Source of the DNA: Dactylonectria macrodidyma
Taxonomy: Eukaryota; Ascomycota; Sordariomycetes; Hypocreales; Nectriaceae
DNA length: 64,000 nucleotides
Direction of reading: 5' to 3'
Assembly (NCBI GenBank): GCA_020744425.1
Contig: JAGMUV010000049.1
Coordinates: 124,001 to 188,000, forward strand
Shown: positions 43,553 to 53,177 of the stretch, piece by piece
Position numbering within the stretch: the stretch's first letter is position 1
Layout: every line of letters begins with the position of its first letter
The notes under the pieces: model-generated
Told to the model about the DNA's origin: nothing
The model's input: only the letters and a program-made list of their open reading frames with translations
Databases searched by the model: none
Translations under genes and position numbers: made by a program

Positions 43553-44362
43553 ATGGGTTCGCATCGTCCCACACCTCTCGAAAAGAATGACGATCTCATG
43601 GCCTCCGAATCAGGCAACGACGAATGGTGGCCAAGCCAGACTGGGTGGCTCGGAGAGGCAGGGTGGGTGTCTGGCTGGTTCCCAGGCATGATACGCCCTA
43701 ATGAATCTCCCAGCAACGAAGCAGTATGCATGCAGCATGCTTTTTTGTCTTCTCTAGAGGCGCTAACTTGATATGAACCGAAGGGCCCACGTTCTCTTGA
43801 TGAAATAGTCAACCGACTGATTTCCCGACCGTCAACGCCACAACGAACCGATCGTCGATTTGATCCGCAGATGCTCACAGAGCGACTCGAGAAGCTCAAC
43901 CAGACACAAGACCTTCGCATCAAGATATATGGGGAAGGCTTCGCCATGCAGTGGCCGATATCACGGACGCCCCGTGATCTAGCTGAGGAGGCGAAGATTC
44001 GAGTCCTCAAAGGCTGGGATGAACTGCTGTGTTTGGACGAGGACTCTACGAGCGAAGAAGAGTTCGACCGAGTCATGGCACGTTTCACCAAAACTAGGCA
44101 GCCACGGAAGAGCAAGCCGAAGCTTGCTGTCGAGAATCCAGTGCAGCTGCGTTCGCCTCCCGTGAGCGATGGCGAGAAGCGCTCTGGTTCCGACCAGGAT
44201 TCCCAGGCTGAAAGTGGTCACAGCCGACAGCCGAAACCCAGTTCCTCTACACGACAAAAGCGAAAACGCCCTACATTGGTAGAAACCTACCGCAAGAAAG
44301 CGAAGAAGGGTCAGGAAGAAAAGGCGTTGTGGACTGAGTCATTCGACACGGCTGGTACCTGA
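43553..44362 (+). pseudogene. Hypothetical protein with one in-frame TGA
   Basis: The frame from MGSHRPTPLEKND (43553) is open to 44362 apart from a TGA near 43769 (SSLEALT|YEPKGPRSLDEI), compatible with CGA to TGA. The product has a Trp-rich part (WWPSQTGWLGEAGWVSGWF), an acidic segment (LDEDSTSEEEFD) and a basic, serine-rich tail with nuclear-localisation-like stretches (RQKRKRP, RKKAKKG). Past 44340, another frame (WYLNTLLFYPEGGDTI) looks coding and leads to TVQELGESDHADTLRAM and a stop near 44731, so the gene may extend through an intron or frameshift. I do not recognise the family. Confidence 0.45.
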
Positions 44363-44876
44363 ACACTCTGCTGTTCTATCCAGAAGGAGGTGATACAATA
44401 CTCCATTCAACCAGCAAGAGACCACGGGTAGCGCCCATTCCCTCGCCATACAGGGCGATATATACGATCAAGTATTTCAAGAGGGCTTTGCCAGTACATC
44501 GAGGTGGTAAGTGGCAACGCCTGCTACGCGCTTGTCGACAGGGTTCTAACGTCTCGCTTTTTATCAGGCCCACGCCCACACCGTACAAGAGCTTGGTGAA
44601 TCAGATCATGCCGACACACTCCGAGCAATGGGTAGGTCTCTGCAACAGGCGCGCAACGAGAAGGTCGGTCCAAAGGGACGACCGACGAGCCAAATCTTGG
44701 CATGGCCCAAATCGCCGTGACAGCGGATTGGAATGCTCATTTTGGTGCCGGTCGAGGCTTTGGCATCATTACCAATCGCGCTTGGAGTTTCACTTGCTCT
44801 GTTGATACGCAAGCTATGAGTGCAATGCAGAAACAGAATATTCTTTGCCTATCAATCTCATCAACCAAGCCTCCCT
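44363..44876 (+). other. Possible 3' extension of the hypothetical gene; otherwise unassigned
   Basis: Coding-like stretches in a different frame from the preceding ORF (FYPEGGDTILHSTSKRPRV near 44362-44420 and GRSLQQARNEKVGPKGRPTS near 44630-44690), ending with TGA at about 44720. They could be later exons of the gene at 43553 or degraded remains. Confidence 0.3.
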
Positions 44877-45146
44877 CTAATTCCGTCGCAAGTGTATCTT
44901 CTTATGCCTCGTCCGGTCATTCTTCCGCGCAAACTCCTTGCCACACGTTGAGCACGCATAAGGCCGGATTACAAGATGAGCGCTGTTCATGTGCCAGGCG
45001 AGATTATCCTGCCTCGTGTAGCTCCGCGGGCAGAGCGTGCATTGAAACTTTGCGTTGGGCACGACTGGGCGATCCAGCTGCGCGGAACTGCTCGGCTGGT
45101 CCGAAATGTCTGGGTGGTACGTCCGAATATGCTTTTCGAGAGCCTG
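44877..45146 (-). pseudogene. C2H2 zinc-finger protein fragment (two fingers)
   Basis: Two adjacent classical fingers: FQCTLCPRSYTRQDNLAWHM followed by H-N-S-A-H spacing, and YACSTCGKEFARKNDRTRHK with KKIH. Upstream, the same frame reads ALEKHIRTYHPDISDQPSSS back to a stop near 45147, preceded by an acceptor-like CAG, so this is probably a terminal exon. No further exons of a transcription factor are evident to the right. The fragment ends soon after the second finger (HLRRN). It is likely a partial or degraded DNA-binding protein. Confidence 0.6.
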
Positions 45147-46446
45147 TTACCCGTCAGCGGGATGGCCAGGCGCGGCTATTACAGCACTAGCCGCTATGTA
45201 TGGGCCAATCTTATTCAGTGAGACTGGGAAGAGAGCATTGGCGTGGCTGCACGAGGCGGCCGAGCCCATGTAGTTAAAGAAAAGGAACAAAAGAGAGGAG
45301 AGAATAGAGGGAGAGGAGGAGACGCGAGTGCGTCTCGGATCTGCCTCGTCTAGTGCCGAGGGCAAATCTTCTCGAAGAAGGCGCTTGATTTGGCCAGCTT
45401 GGTGTACTTGTCAAAATTTCTTCCTATTGCGAGGTTGACTGTTACCGTCGGCGAGGGGACAAGCCTTATTCGACACCGCCGCGGTACTTTTCTGCAGTAG
45501 AAGAAAGTAAGGTGACAAAGGAAGGTGCTAAGGTATAGGGTAGGTCGAAAATGTTGAGGTGTAGGGTAGGTTGCGTGCGGTCGACGCGTTGGAGGACGCA
45601 GCCGGCACCGCTCGTAATCATCCTTTTCCCCCCAACTCCCCAAATCCCGTCAACTAACATTGCAGTAAAAAAGGTTGTCAAGCCCGTCGCTCGTCAGCGT
45701 GCGATTAGGGCCGCAGCATGCCTGCTGCGTCGATCAGTCAGTCTTTTATATAGGGACTGTGAAAGACCCTGGGGTTTTGGTGCGGCAGCGCGGACTGTTA
45801 CGATGCCTAGGCACGTAAGGCTACACTAGATAGATATGTTAGCAGAGCAGGGGGAAGCACAAGAGACATGTCTGCATAACGTAAGTCGCAGGCACAACCC
45901 TTGTGAGAGACATGTAGTGTTGAGTAGAGTACATCTGCCCGCACCATGCGATGGAGTTCTATCTCTGGAACACAGGGTACCCGGTGGTTGATTGCTTTTG
46001 TGGATGCATGGAGAAGCGCAGATCGACGCGAACGCGTTGATAGCTGACGGGGTAAAAGCGGATGCGGTCTGTGCGTCTGCCTGTGGAGGGAGGGCCGGCC
46101 GCGTACTAGAGGTGTCGCTTTCCGAAATGAGCCGGACCAGCGATAAGGGGTAAGTTAATGGGTACAGGAGTGGAGTCTCTCCAGACACGTAACTAAGGCT
46201 TTGCCTGCACATTAAAAATTCCTCCTCTCTTTTCCCCTCAATCCTTTGATCACATCCACAATCGTTTCGCTTGAAATTACTCACCCTCATCCATCATACC
46301 TAACGTGCATCGAAGCATCTCGTCGCATTCGTCCAGGTTTGTTCTGTCCTGTCCCCATCCACGCCGTTTCCTGCACCTTAGGGAAATTCCATGCATTCAT
46401 ACTCATTCTGGTCAGGACACTTCGCCGTTCCAAGTCTCAAGCACCA
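45147..46446. other. Unassigned region
   Basis: About 1.3 kb. It may hold upstream exons of the C2H2 gene and the F-box gene promoter. No coding sequence could be supported. Frames present have biased, low-complexity translations. Confidence 0.35.
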
Positions 46447-47229
46447 ATGATGAAGCTCATTGATCTCCCCCCCGAGTTGCATCGAATTATCTGGGACTAT
46501 TTGTTGGATCCAGATCTCTTTGCGCTAATTCAAACCTCAAAATTCATTCGTTCCATATTTGAGCCAGTTCTTCATAAGCGAAGGGCGCAACCATCCGACC
46601 TATTAAAAACACTGAAGGAGCACAACTCTGATCAGGAACAGCGATTACAGAGTGTTGACCTGCCGTGCGACTTGCCGTACGACTTGCCGTGCGACTTGCC
46701 TGACCTGCCATGGAAAAAACGGTACCATATTTTCGCTTTCGATTGCGTATCGAGCCAGCGTGCGAAGCGGCTCGTTGCCAACATATCTAGGCTTGGGATA
46801 TTCTGTTATCATTACCAATCATTTGAGATTGGCAGAATTACTACAGTAGTCCTAATTTTACAGAGGACGATGGATGGAGACCTGACTATTCAACGGAATG
46901 TGATGGAGACCCTTCAGAGACTGACGAAGACTTTATTTTTGGGCCAGCTGGTGGAAGCAAACTCCGACAGTTGGGTTCATAAACATAAAGCAATACTGCA
47001 GGGAATGCAATGTCGTATATCTCCTTTTCATCTAGATCGTCCTAGAATCAGAAAGGTTCCACCGACGGCTCGTCGCAAGCCGGTCCGTCTTTTTGGCTCG
47101 CCAGAGTCAGAAGCCTTCTACGGACTGATGGTCTCAAGCATGCCGCAAACCACAGCCTCACCCTCGCCCCCGACAAATATTCTCCCTGGCCCTTTCACTT
47201 GTCAGACGCAGCAGCCTTCTACAGGCTGA
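46447..47229 (+). CDS. F-box-like protein
   Basis: Translation is best started at the ATG at 46447, which opens directly with an F-box: MKLIDLPPELHRIIWDYLL ... FALIQTSKFIRSIF. The upstream 67 codons of the same frame look untranslated. F-box proteins are substrate receptors of SCF ubiquitin ligases. The C-terminal part has no recognised repeats, but the DLPCDLPYDLPCDLPDLP stretch is encoded by short DNA repeats (46657-46709). The 3' end contains one copy of an 81-bp sequence repeated just after the stop, so the end of the gene is recently rearranged. About 260 aa, short but plausible for fungal F-box genes. Confidence 0.6.
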   Translation: MMKLIDLPPELHRIIWDYLLDPDLFALIQTSKFIRSIFEPVLHKRRAQPSDLLKTLKEHNSDQEQRLQSVDLPCDLPYDLPCDLPDLPWKKRYHIFAFDCVSSQRAKRLVANISRLGIFCYHYQSFEIGRITTVVLILQRTMDGDLTIQRNVMETLQRLTKTLFLGQLVEANSDSWVHKHKAILQGMQCRISPFHLDRPRIRKVPPTARRKPVRLFGSPESEAFYGLMVSSMPQTTASPSPPTNILPGPFTCQTQQPSTG

Positions 47230-47294
47230 TGGCCTCAAACATGCTGCAAACCACAACCTCACCTTCACCCCCGACAAATATTCTCCCTGGCCCT
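47113..47294. repeat. Tandem duplication at the 3' end of the F-box gene
   Basis: An 81-bp segment at 47113-47193 is repeated at 47214-47294 with a few substitutions (spacing 101 bp). The second copy is past the stop codon, so the duplication has altered the C-terminus. Confidence 0.8.
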
Positions 47295-47932
47295 ACAAAC
47301 TTGGAGGACCGCCAATGATTTGTCCGCAAATGAGAACGCGGGCCAGCCAAGGTGGTAAGGCCGCGTGGGCATCGCAATCGATATTGGACTCCACGGGACC
47401 AATAATTGTGGACTAGCGGCTTGAGACGGTAATTAAGGGGGTGTGGGAAGAATAAATGAACGCAGATGCTGTCACAACGAAAATGCGTCAAGGATGGGGT
47501 TCGAGGAAAGGATGGCTTTCTTTCGATCGGTCTGTGCCACGAATAGTCCTCTATACAGGCTTTAAGGTGCTGATATAATAAACATAGACTAGGTAACAAG
47601 TTCAAATGCTCTTGCCACGGGACCCCTCACAAGAAGCTGTCATAGTGCACTATGGCACTCTGGCAAGCGATCTTCTTGATTTACCACCAAGCTGCTCTCC
47701 TAGTAAGTCGACCGACAAACCACCAGTAGGTTTAAGCACAGCCTCCGTTGCACCGCTTCTGCCGACAGAAAGAAGGCCGCGTCCCACCCATACATGTCCC
47801 AACAACCTCCGCCGGAGGCTCTTCATCTTAGTCAATTTCGCGCACCTTATAATCTCAAGGGAAGATCAATCTTGTTCACCTCCTGTAGAAAACTGGTGTC
47901 CTTTGCAGAGCGAAGAACAATATCCTTGACCT
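47295..47932. other. Spacer
   Basis: No supported gene. Short frames only. Confidence 0.35.
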
Positions 47933-48560
47933 TCAAAGCGACGAGGCATATATATATGCGTTCGTTCTTAATTGCCTTGACGTTCTCAAGACGAAAGTCT
48001 TCAATTCGGGGTCCCACCGTCCCACTTTAGGTGACGTGCTTTTAACCTCCCACTTGGCGCGCTGTAGATCAGCCTTTTGTTTTGCACTCCGAGAGATATC
48101 TAGGATAGTTTCTCTATTCTCCGTACCAAAACAAGGCTCTCCGGTAGAACCGTCAACCACAGATATCGTTAGTCTTTCATCCTCTAGCATCTTTGTGATG
48201 AAAGCGACTCTTTTTCGCTCCTTATCTCTGATGATGAATTCTATCCAAGGAACTGTCCTCCACTGCCAATACTCTATGGCACCTTCGCGGACGTTCTCCC
48301 CAAAATCATGGAGCCCGGGTGAACCCTGAGTTGACAAAATACCGTATTTGTGAAGATGAAGGAGGGACTGAATATTGTAACAAGAAGAACCTATACAGTC
48401 CTCCCTGGGGCCATAGTAAAACAGGGCGGTAACTGTTTCATTTTCTTCTCTGCTTCGGCAAATATTGTGCGTTGAGTGAAAGAAGTTCGCCCCAAGTCTC
48501 CGCTTCGTTCCACCGAGACTCCATTTCATCCGTTTCATCCATTTTTTTTCGGCTAAATAG
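47933..48560 (-). pseudogene. Hypothetical protein, probably frameshifted
   Basis: The main frame reads CYNIQSLLHLHKYGILSTQGSPGLHDFG, WRTVPWIEFIIRDKERKRVAFITKML and ends RTNAYIYASSL at 47933. Its first 35 residues look poor, while another frame from an ATG at about 48543 reads MDETDEMESRWNEAETWGELL then QYLPKQ, which looks coding and overlaps it. A one-base indel near 48440 would join the two. No domain recognised. Confidence 0.45.
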
Positions 48561-48575
48561 GATAGACTTTATTGC

Positions 48576-48872
48576 TCAGAACTGATGCGTGATATTGTTG
48601 ACGACGACAGGCATGCCCGGCACGAACATGAAGACGGCCGGCACTGGGATGGCGCTGTCGTCGCTGTGGTTGAGGATCATGAGTGCCTCCTCCTCCGTCG
48701 GCTGGCTGTCCTTCCACTTGTGTTCTGATATGAAGATGCGCAGTGTTGCTTTATGTTGCTGTTGGAAGGCTAGGGTGGCTTCCATGTTCAGGTTCCATTT
48801 CGACGCAGAGAACATGACCACCAAGATCCTTGTTGAGTTTATCTGTGAAAGGCCTCTAGCGAGTTGATTCAA
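48576..48872 (-). pseudogene. PIF1/Helitron-type helicase fragment
   Basis: 98 codons ending ...VPAVFMFVPGMPVVVNNITHQF. The pattern FVPGMPVVVNNIT resembles the segment of PIF1-like fungal helicases just before the conserved NG(A/S) motif (compare LVNGAQGTV in the Helitron at 11.1 kb). Nucleotide-binding motifs are absent, so this is a small relic, probably of a second Helitron or a PIF1-like gene. Confidence 0.45.
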
Positions 48873-49645
48873 CTAACTAGTCCCTATGCTGTTTACTTTC
48901 AAGGTGAAGAAAGGAAAGAATCTAAATACAAACTGGGTGCGTGAAGCGTTATATCTTCTTTAATATAGAAGATTCGAGAATCGACTCGATGGCGCTGTGG
49001 AGAAGAATTCGGGCTTGGCGGCAGAGCCGCCAGCCAAGTGGGCCTGACCCGTTACATTATCTCGGAAGATGGCGTCCTTGATGACCTGGTTACCCGACGC
49101 GATGAGACCGTAATGAATGCGCATGTCTCAGCTTTCTATTCACAATCTTGGTCCTATCACAGAATCGGCAGCTCCCTTGGCCGTCGTCTCTGTCGTCAAC
49201 TATCCCACCCAGGGATGGGGATGAGATCATGGAGCTACGCATGAACGAGCGGTATAATTGTAAAGCTATGTATTCGTGCTTCTGAGAATATCCTTAAATC
49301 CGAAGTTCACTCCAACTGTGCCGCTTTGCCTTTTTATCTCGTCAACCGTCTCTACCAAATCCGCCGAGTAAGGGAGAATCATTGTACGTTTAGGGAGTAG
49401 GCTGGGAAAAACCCATCCGCAATTATGTAGCCTTCTTTACGACGAGGAGAGGCAAAAGGAGCCTTTGTTCGAAGTCGCCCAGTCTCCGCTTCTCAGTTGT
49501 AGCATTGAACTAGGCCTTGGCGTCGCTCGAAAAGGTTGGTGCTGGCCGACTCCCCAGCGAGGTGAAAGTATCTCTCTTCCAGCAAGCGTTGCGCATCGCT
49601 CGCCGAACTGGGCCGGCCGTTGAGGAAAGGCATCTTCCGTATCAG
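48873..49645. other. Spacer
   Basis: No supported gene. Contains only short frames. Confidence 0.35.
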
Positions 49646-50053
49646 TCAATCCTGCCCCTTATCCAACCTGTTGCCTTCGTCCTTCCCCGCCTCCACCTCC
49701 GCCTTCCTACTGTCTTCTTTTCTCCCAACCACCATCTCCCCGTCATCCCCTGACGTCTCATCAACCATTTTTTGATCATAATCCTTCTTCCAATCCTCAT
49801 ACCTTCGATATAAGTACTTCTGATCCGCCGGATGTTTACGGTAGTATGTCTCATGGTTAATCTCACAGATGCCCTCCTGCTTCCCCTTGTGGTCGACGCA
49901 GAAAGCCCGATTGCATAGAACACATAACTGAGTTGGGAGGTTGTCTTTAAGGTGCGGCTTTCTCAATCGCATTTTATTGTGGACGTGGCAGGGTCCGGCG
50001 TCATCAGAGATATGGTCCTGCGGGATTTTTAGCCTACTGAATTGAAAGAGCAT
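49646..50053 (-). CDS. Small Cys/His-rich hypothetical protein, 135 aa
   Basis: Complete frame from ATG at 50053. Residues about 45-70 hold CVLCNRAFCVDHKGKQEGIC followed by EINH, a zinc-binding-like arrangement, plus an upstream CHVH. The C-terminus is highly charged (EVEAGKDEGNRLDKGQD) and hydrophilic. Well-spaced Cys/His and absence of stops suggest a real protein. Function unknown. Confidence 0.45.
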   Translation of the reverse strand: MLFQFSRLKIPQDHISDDAGPCHVHNKMRLRKPHLKDNLPTQLCVLCNRAFCVDHKGKQEGICEINHETYYRKHPADQKYLYRRYEDWKKDYDQKMVDETSGDDGEMVVGRKEDSRKAEVEAGKDEGNRLDKGQD

Positions 50054-50588
50054 GTGGTGGAGAAAGCGACCATAGTGTAATATATGATGGAGACAGTGCT
50101 GGTGGGGTTTGAAGGTGTTGGACGGACGAGGGATGTACGTGTAGTCCGGTACGGATAATTCAATAGAGGTAGAATGTATGATATTAGGGGCCTTGAATCA
50201 GGCTATTGAATTGATCAAAAGGTCGTCTTGGTGACCTTGTTCAAACTGGTGATCTTGATGATGATTGTGTTAGGTTCCCCTCACACGGGATATCCGGATT
50301 TCCCCTCTTTTCTCGGTCACATGCCAAGGCAGAACGCCATATCGGTCACCGCTCTACCAGGTGGCAACAACGCTTAGGCACGTACCAATGGAGCAGCTGG
50401 AAACCATTCAACCACTCACTCGAGTTCAAAATCCAGGAAGCCCAGTCTTGTTTCAAGGCCCCAGCAGCTTCTCACTCCATCCATCACCCCTAATCGCGTG
50501 ATCCGACAAGATACTCCTGTCAGGCGTACCAACTTCAGTTAGTACATGGGTGCTGTAGACACAATTCAAGCTAAATGGGTGTTTCTAG
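50054..50588. other. Spacer before RecQ relic
   Basis: No coding region recognised. The N-terminal half of the RecQ gene that should precede 50589 (Walker A, DEAH) is not here, which makes the gene 5'-truncated. Confidence 0.4.
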
Positions 50589-51118
50589 GTACACGGAGTC
50601 CGGAGCTTCAATCGCCCAAATCTGTACTACGAGGTTCGCGGAAAGACAACCAACGCCAAGTGTATGGACGAGATCGCCTGGCTGATCAAGTCCAATTATG
50701 CGAATCAGAGTGGGATTGTCTACACGGTCTCACGAAAACACGCAGAAAAGGTTGCGAAGAGTCTTTCGGACCAAGGCATTATTGCTAGGCATTACCGCGC
50801 AGGCATCGATCCCCAGGAGAAGGTCGAGGTGCAAACTGCCTGGCAACAGGGCCAGGTCAAGATTGTTGTTGCAACAATCGCGTTCGGCATGGGCATAGAC
50901 AAGCCGGACGTGAGGTTTGTCATACACCATGGGCTTCCAAAAAGCTTGGAAGGATACTATCAGGAGACGGGTCGCGCAGGCAGAGACGGAGATCCTTCCG
51001 ACTGCATTCTTTTCTATGGCAAGCAGGACATCAGGATCCTGAAGAAGCTGATCGCGGATGGTGACGGCAACAATGAGCAAAAGGAGCGACAGATGTCTAT
51101 GCTCAACCGTGTCACAGC

Positions 51119-51549
51119 CAGTGATCTTGTTGGACTGGACTGGACTGGATTTCGGGTCAGGATCCAGTCCAGTCCAGTGCCAACGCTCAACGACTCCTGG
51201 AGCTCCAGAGCAGATCCAATTCTCTCAAAACGGCTTAGTGGCTGTCCTTATTAGGAAGTTGGACGGCAAAATATCGGGCTTTAGCAATTGAGCACTGAGC
51301 TTCAAGGGCGCCTAGAACCAATATATTGATGAACTCTTTCCTGATTAGGTATAGCTATGGCTATTCTTTAACGACTTTTTCCTATTTAGGGAATTTATTG
51401 CCTATTTAGGTATGGTCCATTGGAGCTCCAGGAGCGTCCAGAGCTCGTGATCCAGTCCAGTCCAAATCTCTCAAACTTCAGATCCAGTCCAGCCAAATCC
51501 AATCCATCCAAATCCAGTCCAATGCTAGTCCAGTCCAACAAGATCACTG
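51119..51549. mobile_element. hAT-type MITE, 431 bp, inside RecQ
   Basis: 23-bp terminal inverted repeats (CAGTGATCTTGTTGGACTGG then ACT; 51119-51141 and 51527-51549) and a perfect 8-bp duplication GTCACAGC (51111-51118 and 51550-51557). Subterminal regions are full of GGACT/AGTCC repeats. No coding capacity. Removing the element plus one duplication restores the RecQ frame. Confidence 0.92.
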
Positions 51550-52829
51550 GTCACAGCATTTTGCGACAATAAGTCTGATTGCCGACGGGCTGAAATCCTT
51601 CGCTATTTTGGCGAGGACTTCAGTGCGGCACACTGTCGCAAGACTTGCGACAATTGCAAAGCTGGTTTGACCTTTGAGCAACAAGACTATTCTGAACACG
51701 CCGTTGCTGCCATCCGAGTTGTTCAGGCGCAGAGGCGGATTACAGCGGTGCAATGCGCCGACATCCTCATGGGGAAGAAGTACCTCCTCTACAAAGCACA
51801 TCTCTCAGGCGACTGGTATGGAATGGCAAAGAGCCTTAAGAAGCATGAGCTTGTTCGAGTAGTCGACAAACTGTTAGCCGAGAAGGCATTTCATGAGAAC
51901 AACCAAGTCGGAAATCATGGCATGGCAATCCAGTACCTGGAACTCGGATCGACATACCGCTCGTTTCTCTCAGGGCAGCGGAAGCTCATGTTATCGATTC
52001 AAGTACTGGTAGAGGGCGCGACTAACAAGCCAGCCAAGCCCCGGCCGAAGAAAGCCAGCAAGAAGTCGAAGGATCAGGAAATGACCACCATGCCCTTAAC
52101 GTACTTATCTTTTCCCGTTGGGCGACGAAGCAAGAACCCACGTAGCATGGAAAGCGAAGATGAGAATGGCGCCATAACTGCGAACCAGTATGCGAATGAT
52201 GGGTTAATTGTGGACGATAATGCGGATGAAGAGCCGCCCGACGACTGACGACCGAAGTCGCCCTCGCGGACCCCTGAGCCTCCGATATCGGTCAATACCG
52301 AGCTAGGGAACCTAGATGGAATACACCGGGATATTGTTGACGGTTTCGTCCAGGAAGCAAAGGTAGCAGAGGAGTAAATCCGAAACCAGAAAGGTTTCAG
52401 AAAGCCACTGTTCACCGAGCAGGAGTTTCAACTTATGGCCATACGGTGGACAACTTCTCTTGACAAGATGGCCAAGATTCCCGGCATCCAACCTGACAAA
52501 GTCAAGGATCATGGACCAAAGCTCCTCTGCATCTTGCAGAGATACTACAGCGAGTACCGTGAGGCCATGGATCCCAACGGCTTTAGGGGCAATGACCAGG
52601 AGATTGTGGATCTCATAAGTTCAGACGTCGAGATGGGTGAGGATGCCTACGAGGACGAGGATGGGCAGGTTTCTCCCTACTTCAACGCCAACCCGCACGC
52701 CGATATTCAGGCCTGGCACATCGGACTTAAGAACATTGGCAGCCAGCCAACTGAAAGCCAGCTGAGGACGTACGACAAGAGCGGTGGAGGTAAGAAGCGA
52801 TATTCGGGGAACATGAAATCAGCGCTCTC

Positions 52830-52960
52830 AACAAGACAAGACTAACCAAGACAAGACAAGTCAAGTCAAGTCAAGCCAAGTCAAGTTGACGATCTTATCA
52901 AGCAAGACGGCTTTTTTGGCTGGCTTGACTTGTCTTGATACTGGCTTGGTAAGCATGGAC
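52830..52960. repeat. CAAGT-type subterminal repeat array, left end of outer hAT
   Basis: Tandem and inverted copies of TCAAG/CTTGA and ACAAG, matching an equivalent array at the right end (61510-61605). They probably serve as transposase-binding sites and could form hairpins. Confidence 0.75.
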
Positions 52961-53036
52961 CCTGTAGGGGTCATAGCCACGGTGGATCGGATGGTAAAAA
53001 TCCTGCTCGCACGGCCAAAAGTTAGCTTTTAGCACT

Positions 53037-53177
53037 ATGATCATCACCGTTAAGATGTCCGATATTGCAAGCTTCGACGATATCTCTTCATTGGCCGCCC
53101 TCTCGGAAGTAGTTACCGAGAGACAGCCAGCCCTCGACCCTGGACACGAGATCGGCCGCAGCCTGAAGCACCGTGTT
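53037..53177 (+). pseudogene. Coding fragment inside the outer hAT (first piece of cargo gene)
   Basis: The frame from ATG at 53037 reads MIITVKMSDIASFDDISSLA then SEVVTERQPALDPGHEIG up to the inner hAT insertion at 53178. Related coding sequence resumes at 56633 (AAFCGGRSVANQLRDIYAGE, KWLHRKKGERTSPIDPYGRR), and another stretch (GDEVKQYLEELAYYDEA) is split by the MULE and ends LLTRLEWA with TGA at 61509-61511. The pieces do not all share one frame, so introns or frameshifts are present. The source gene is not recognised. It looks like cargo captured by a non-autonomous hAT. Confidence 0.45.

Noticed and set aside
45826..46290. 154-codon minus-strand ORF
   Set aside because: Low-complexity Ser/Cys-rich translation with no motif, opposite the F-box promoter region.
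52820..52835. AGCGCTCT/AGAGCGCT as the outer hAT target duplication
   Set aside because: The two flanks are reverse complements, not direct repeats, so they belong to the terminal inverted repeat; CATGAAAT just outside is the true direct duplication and restores the RecQ frame.
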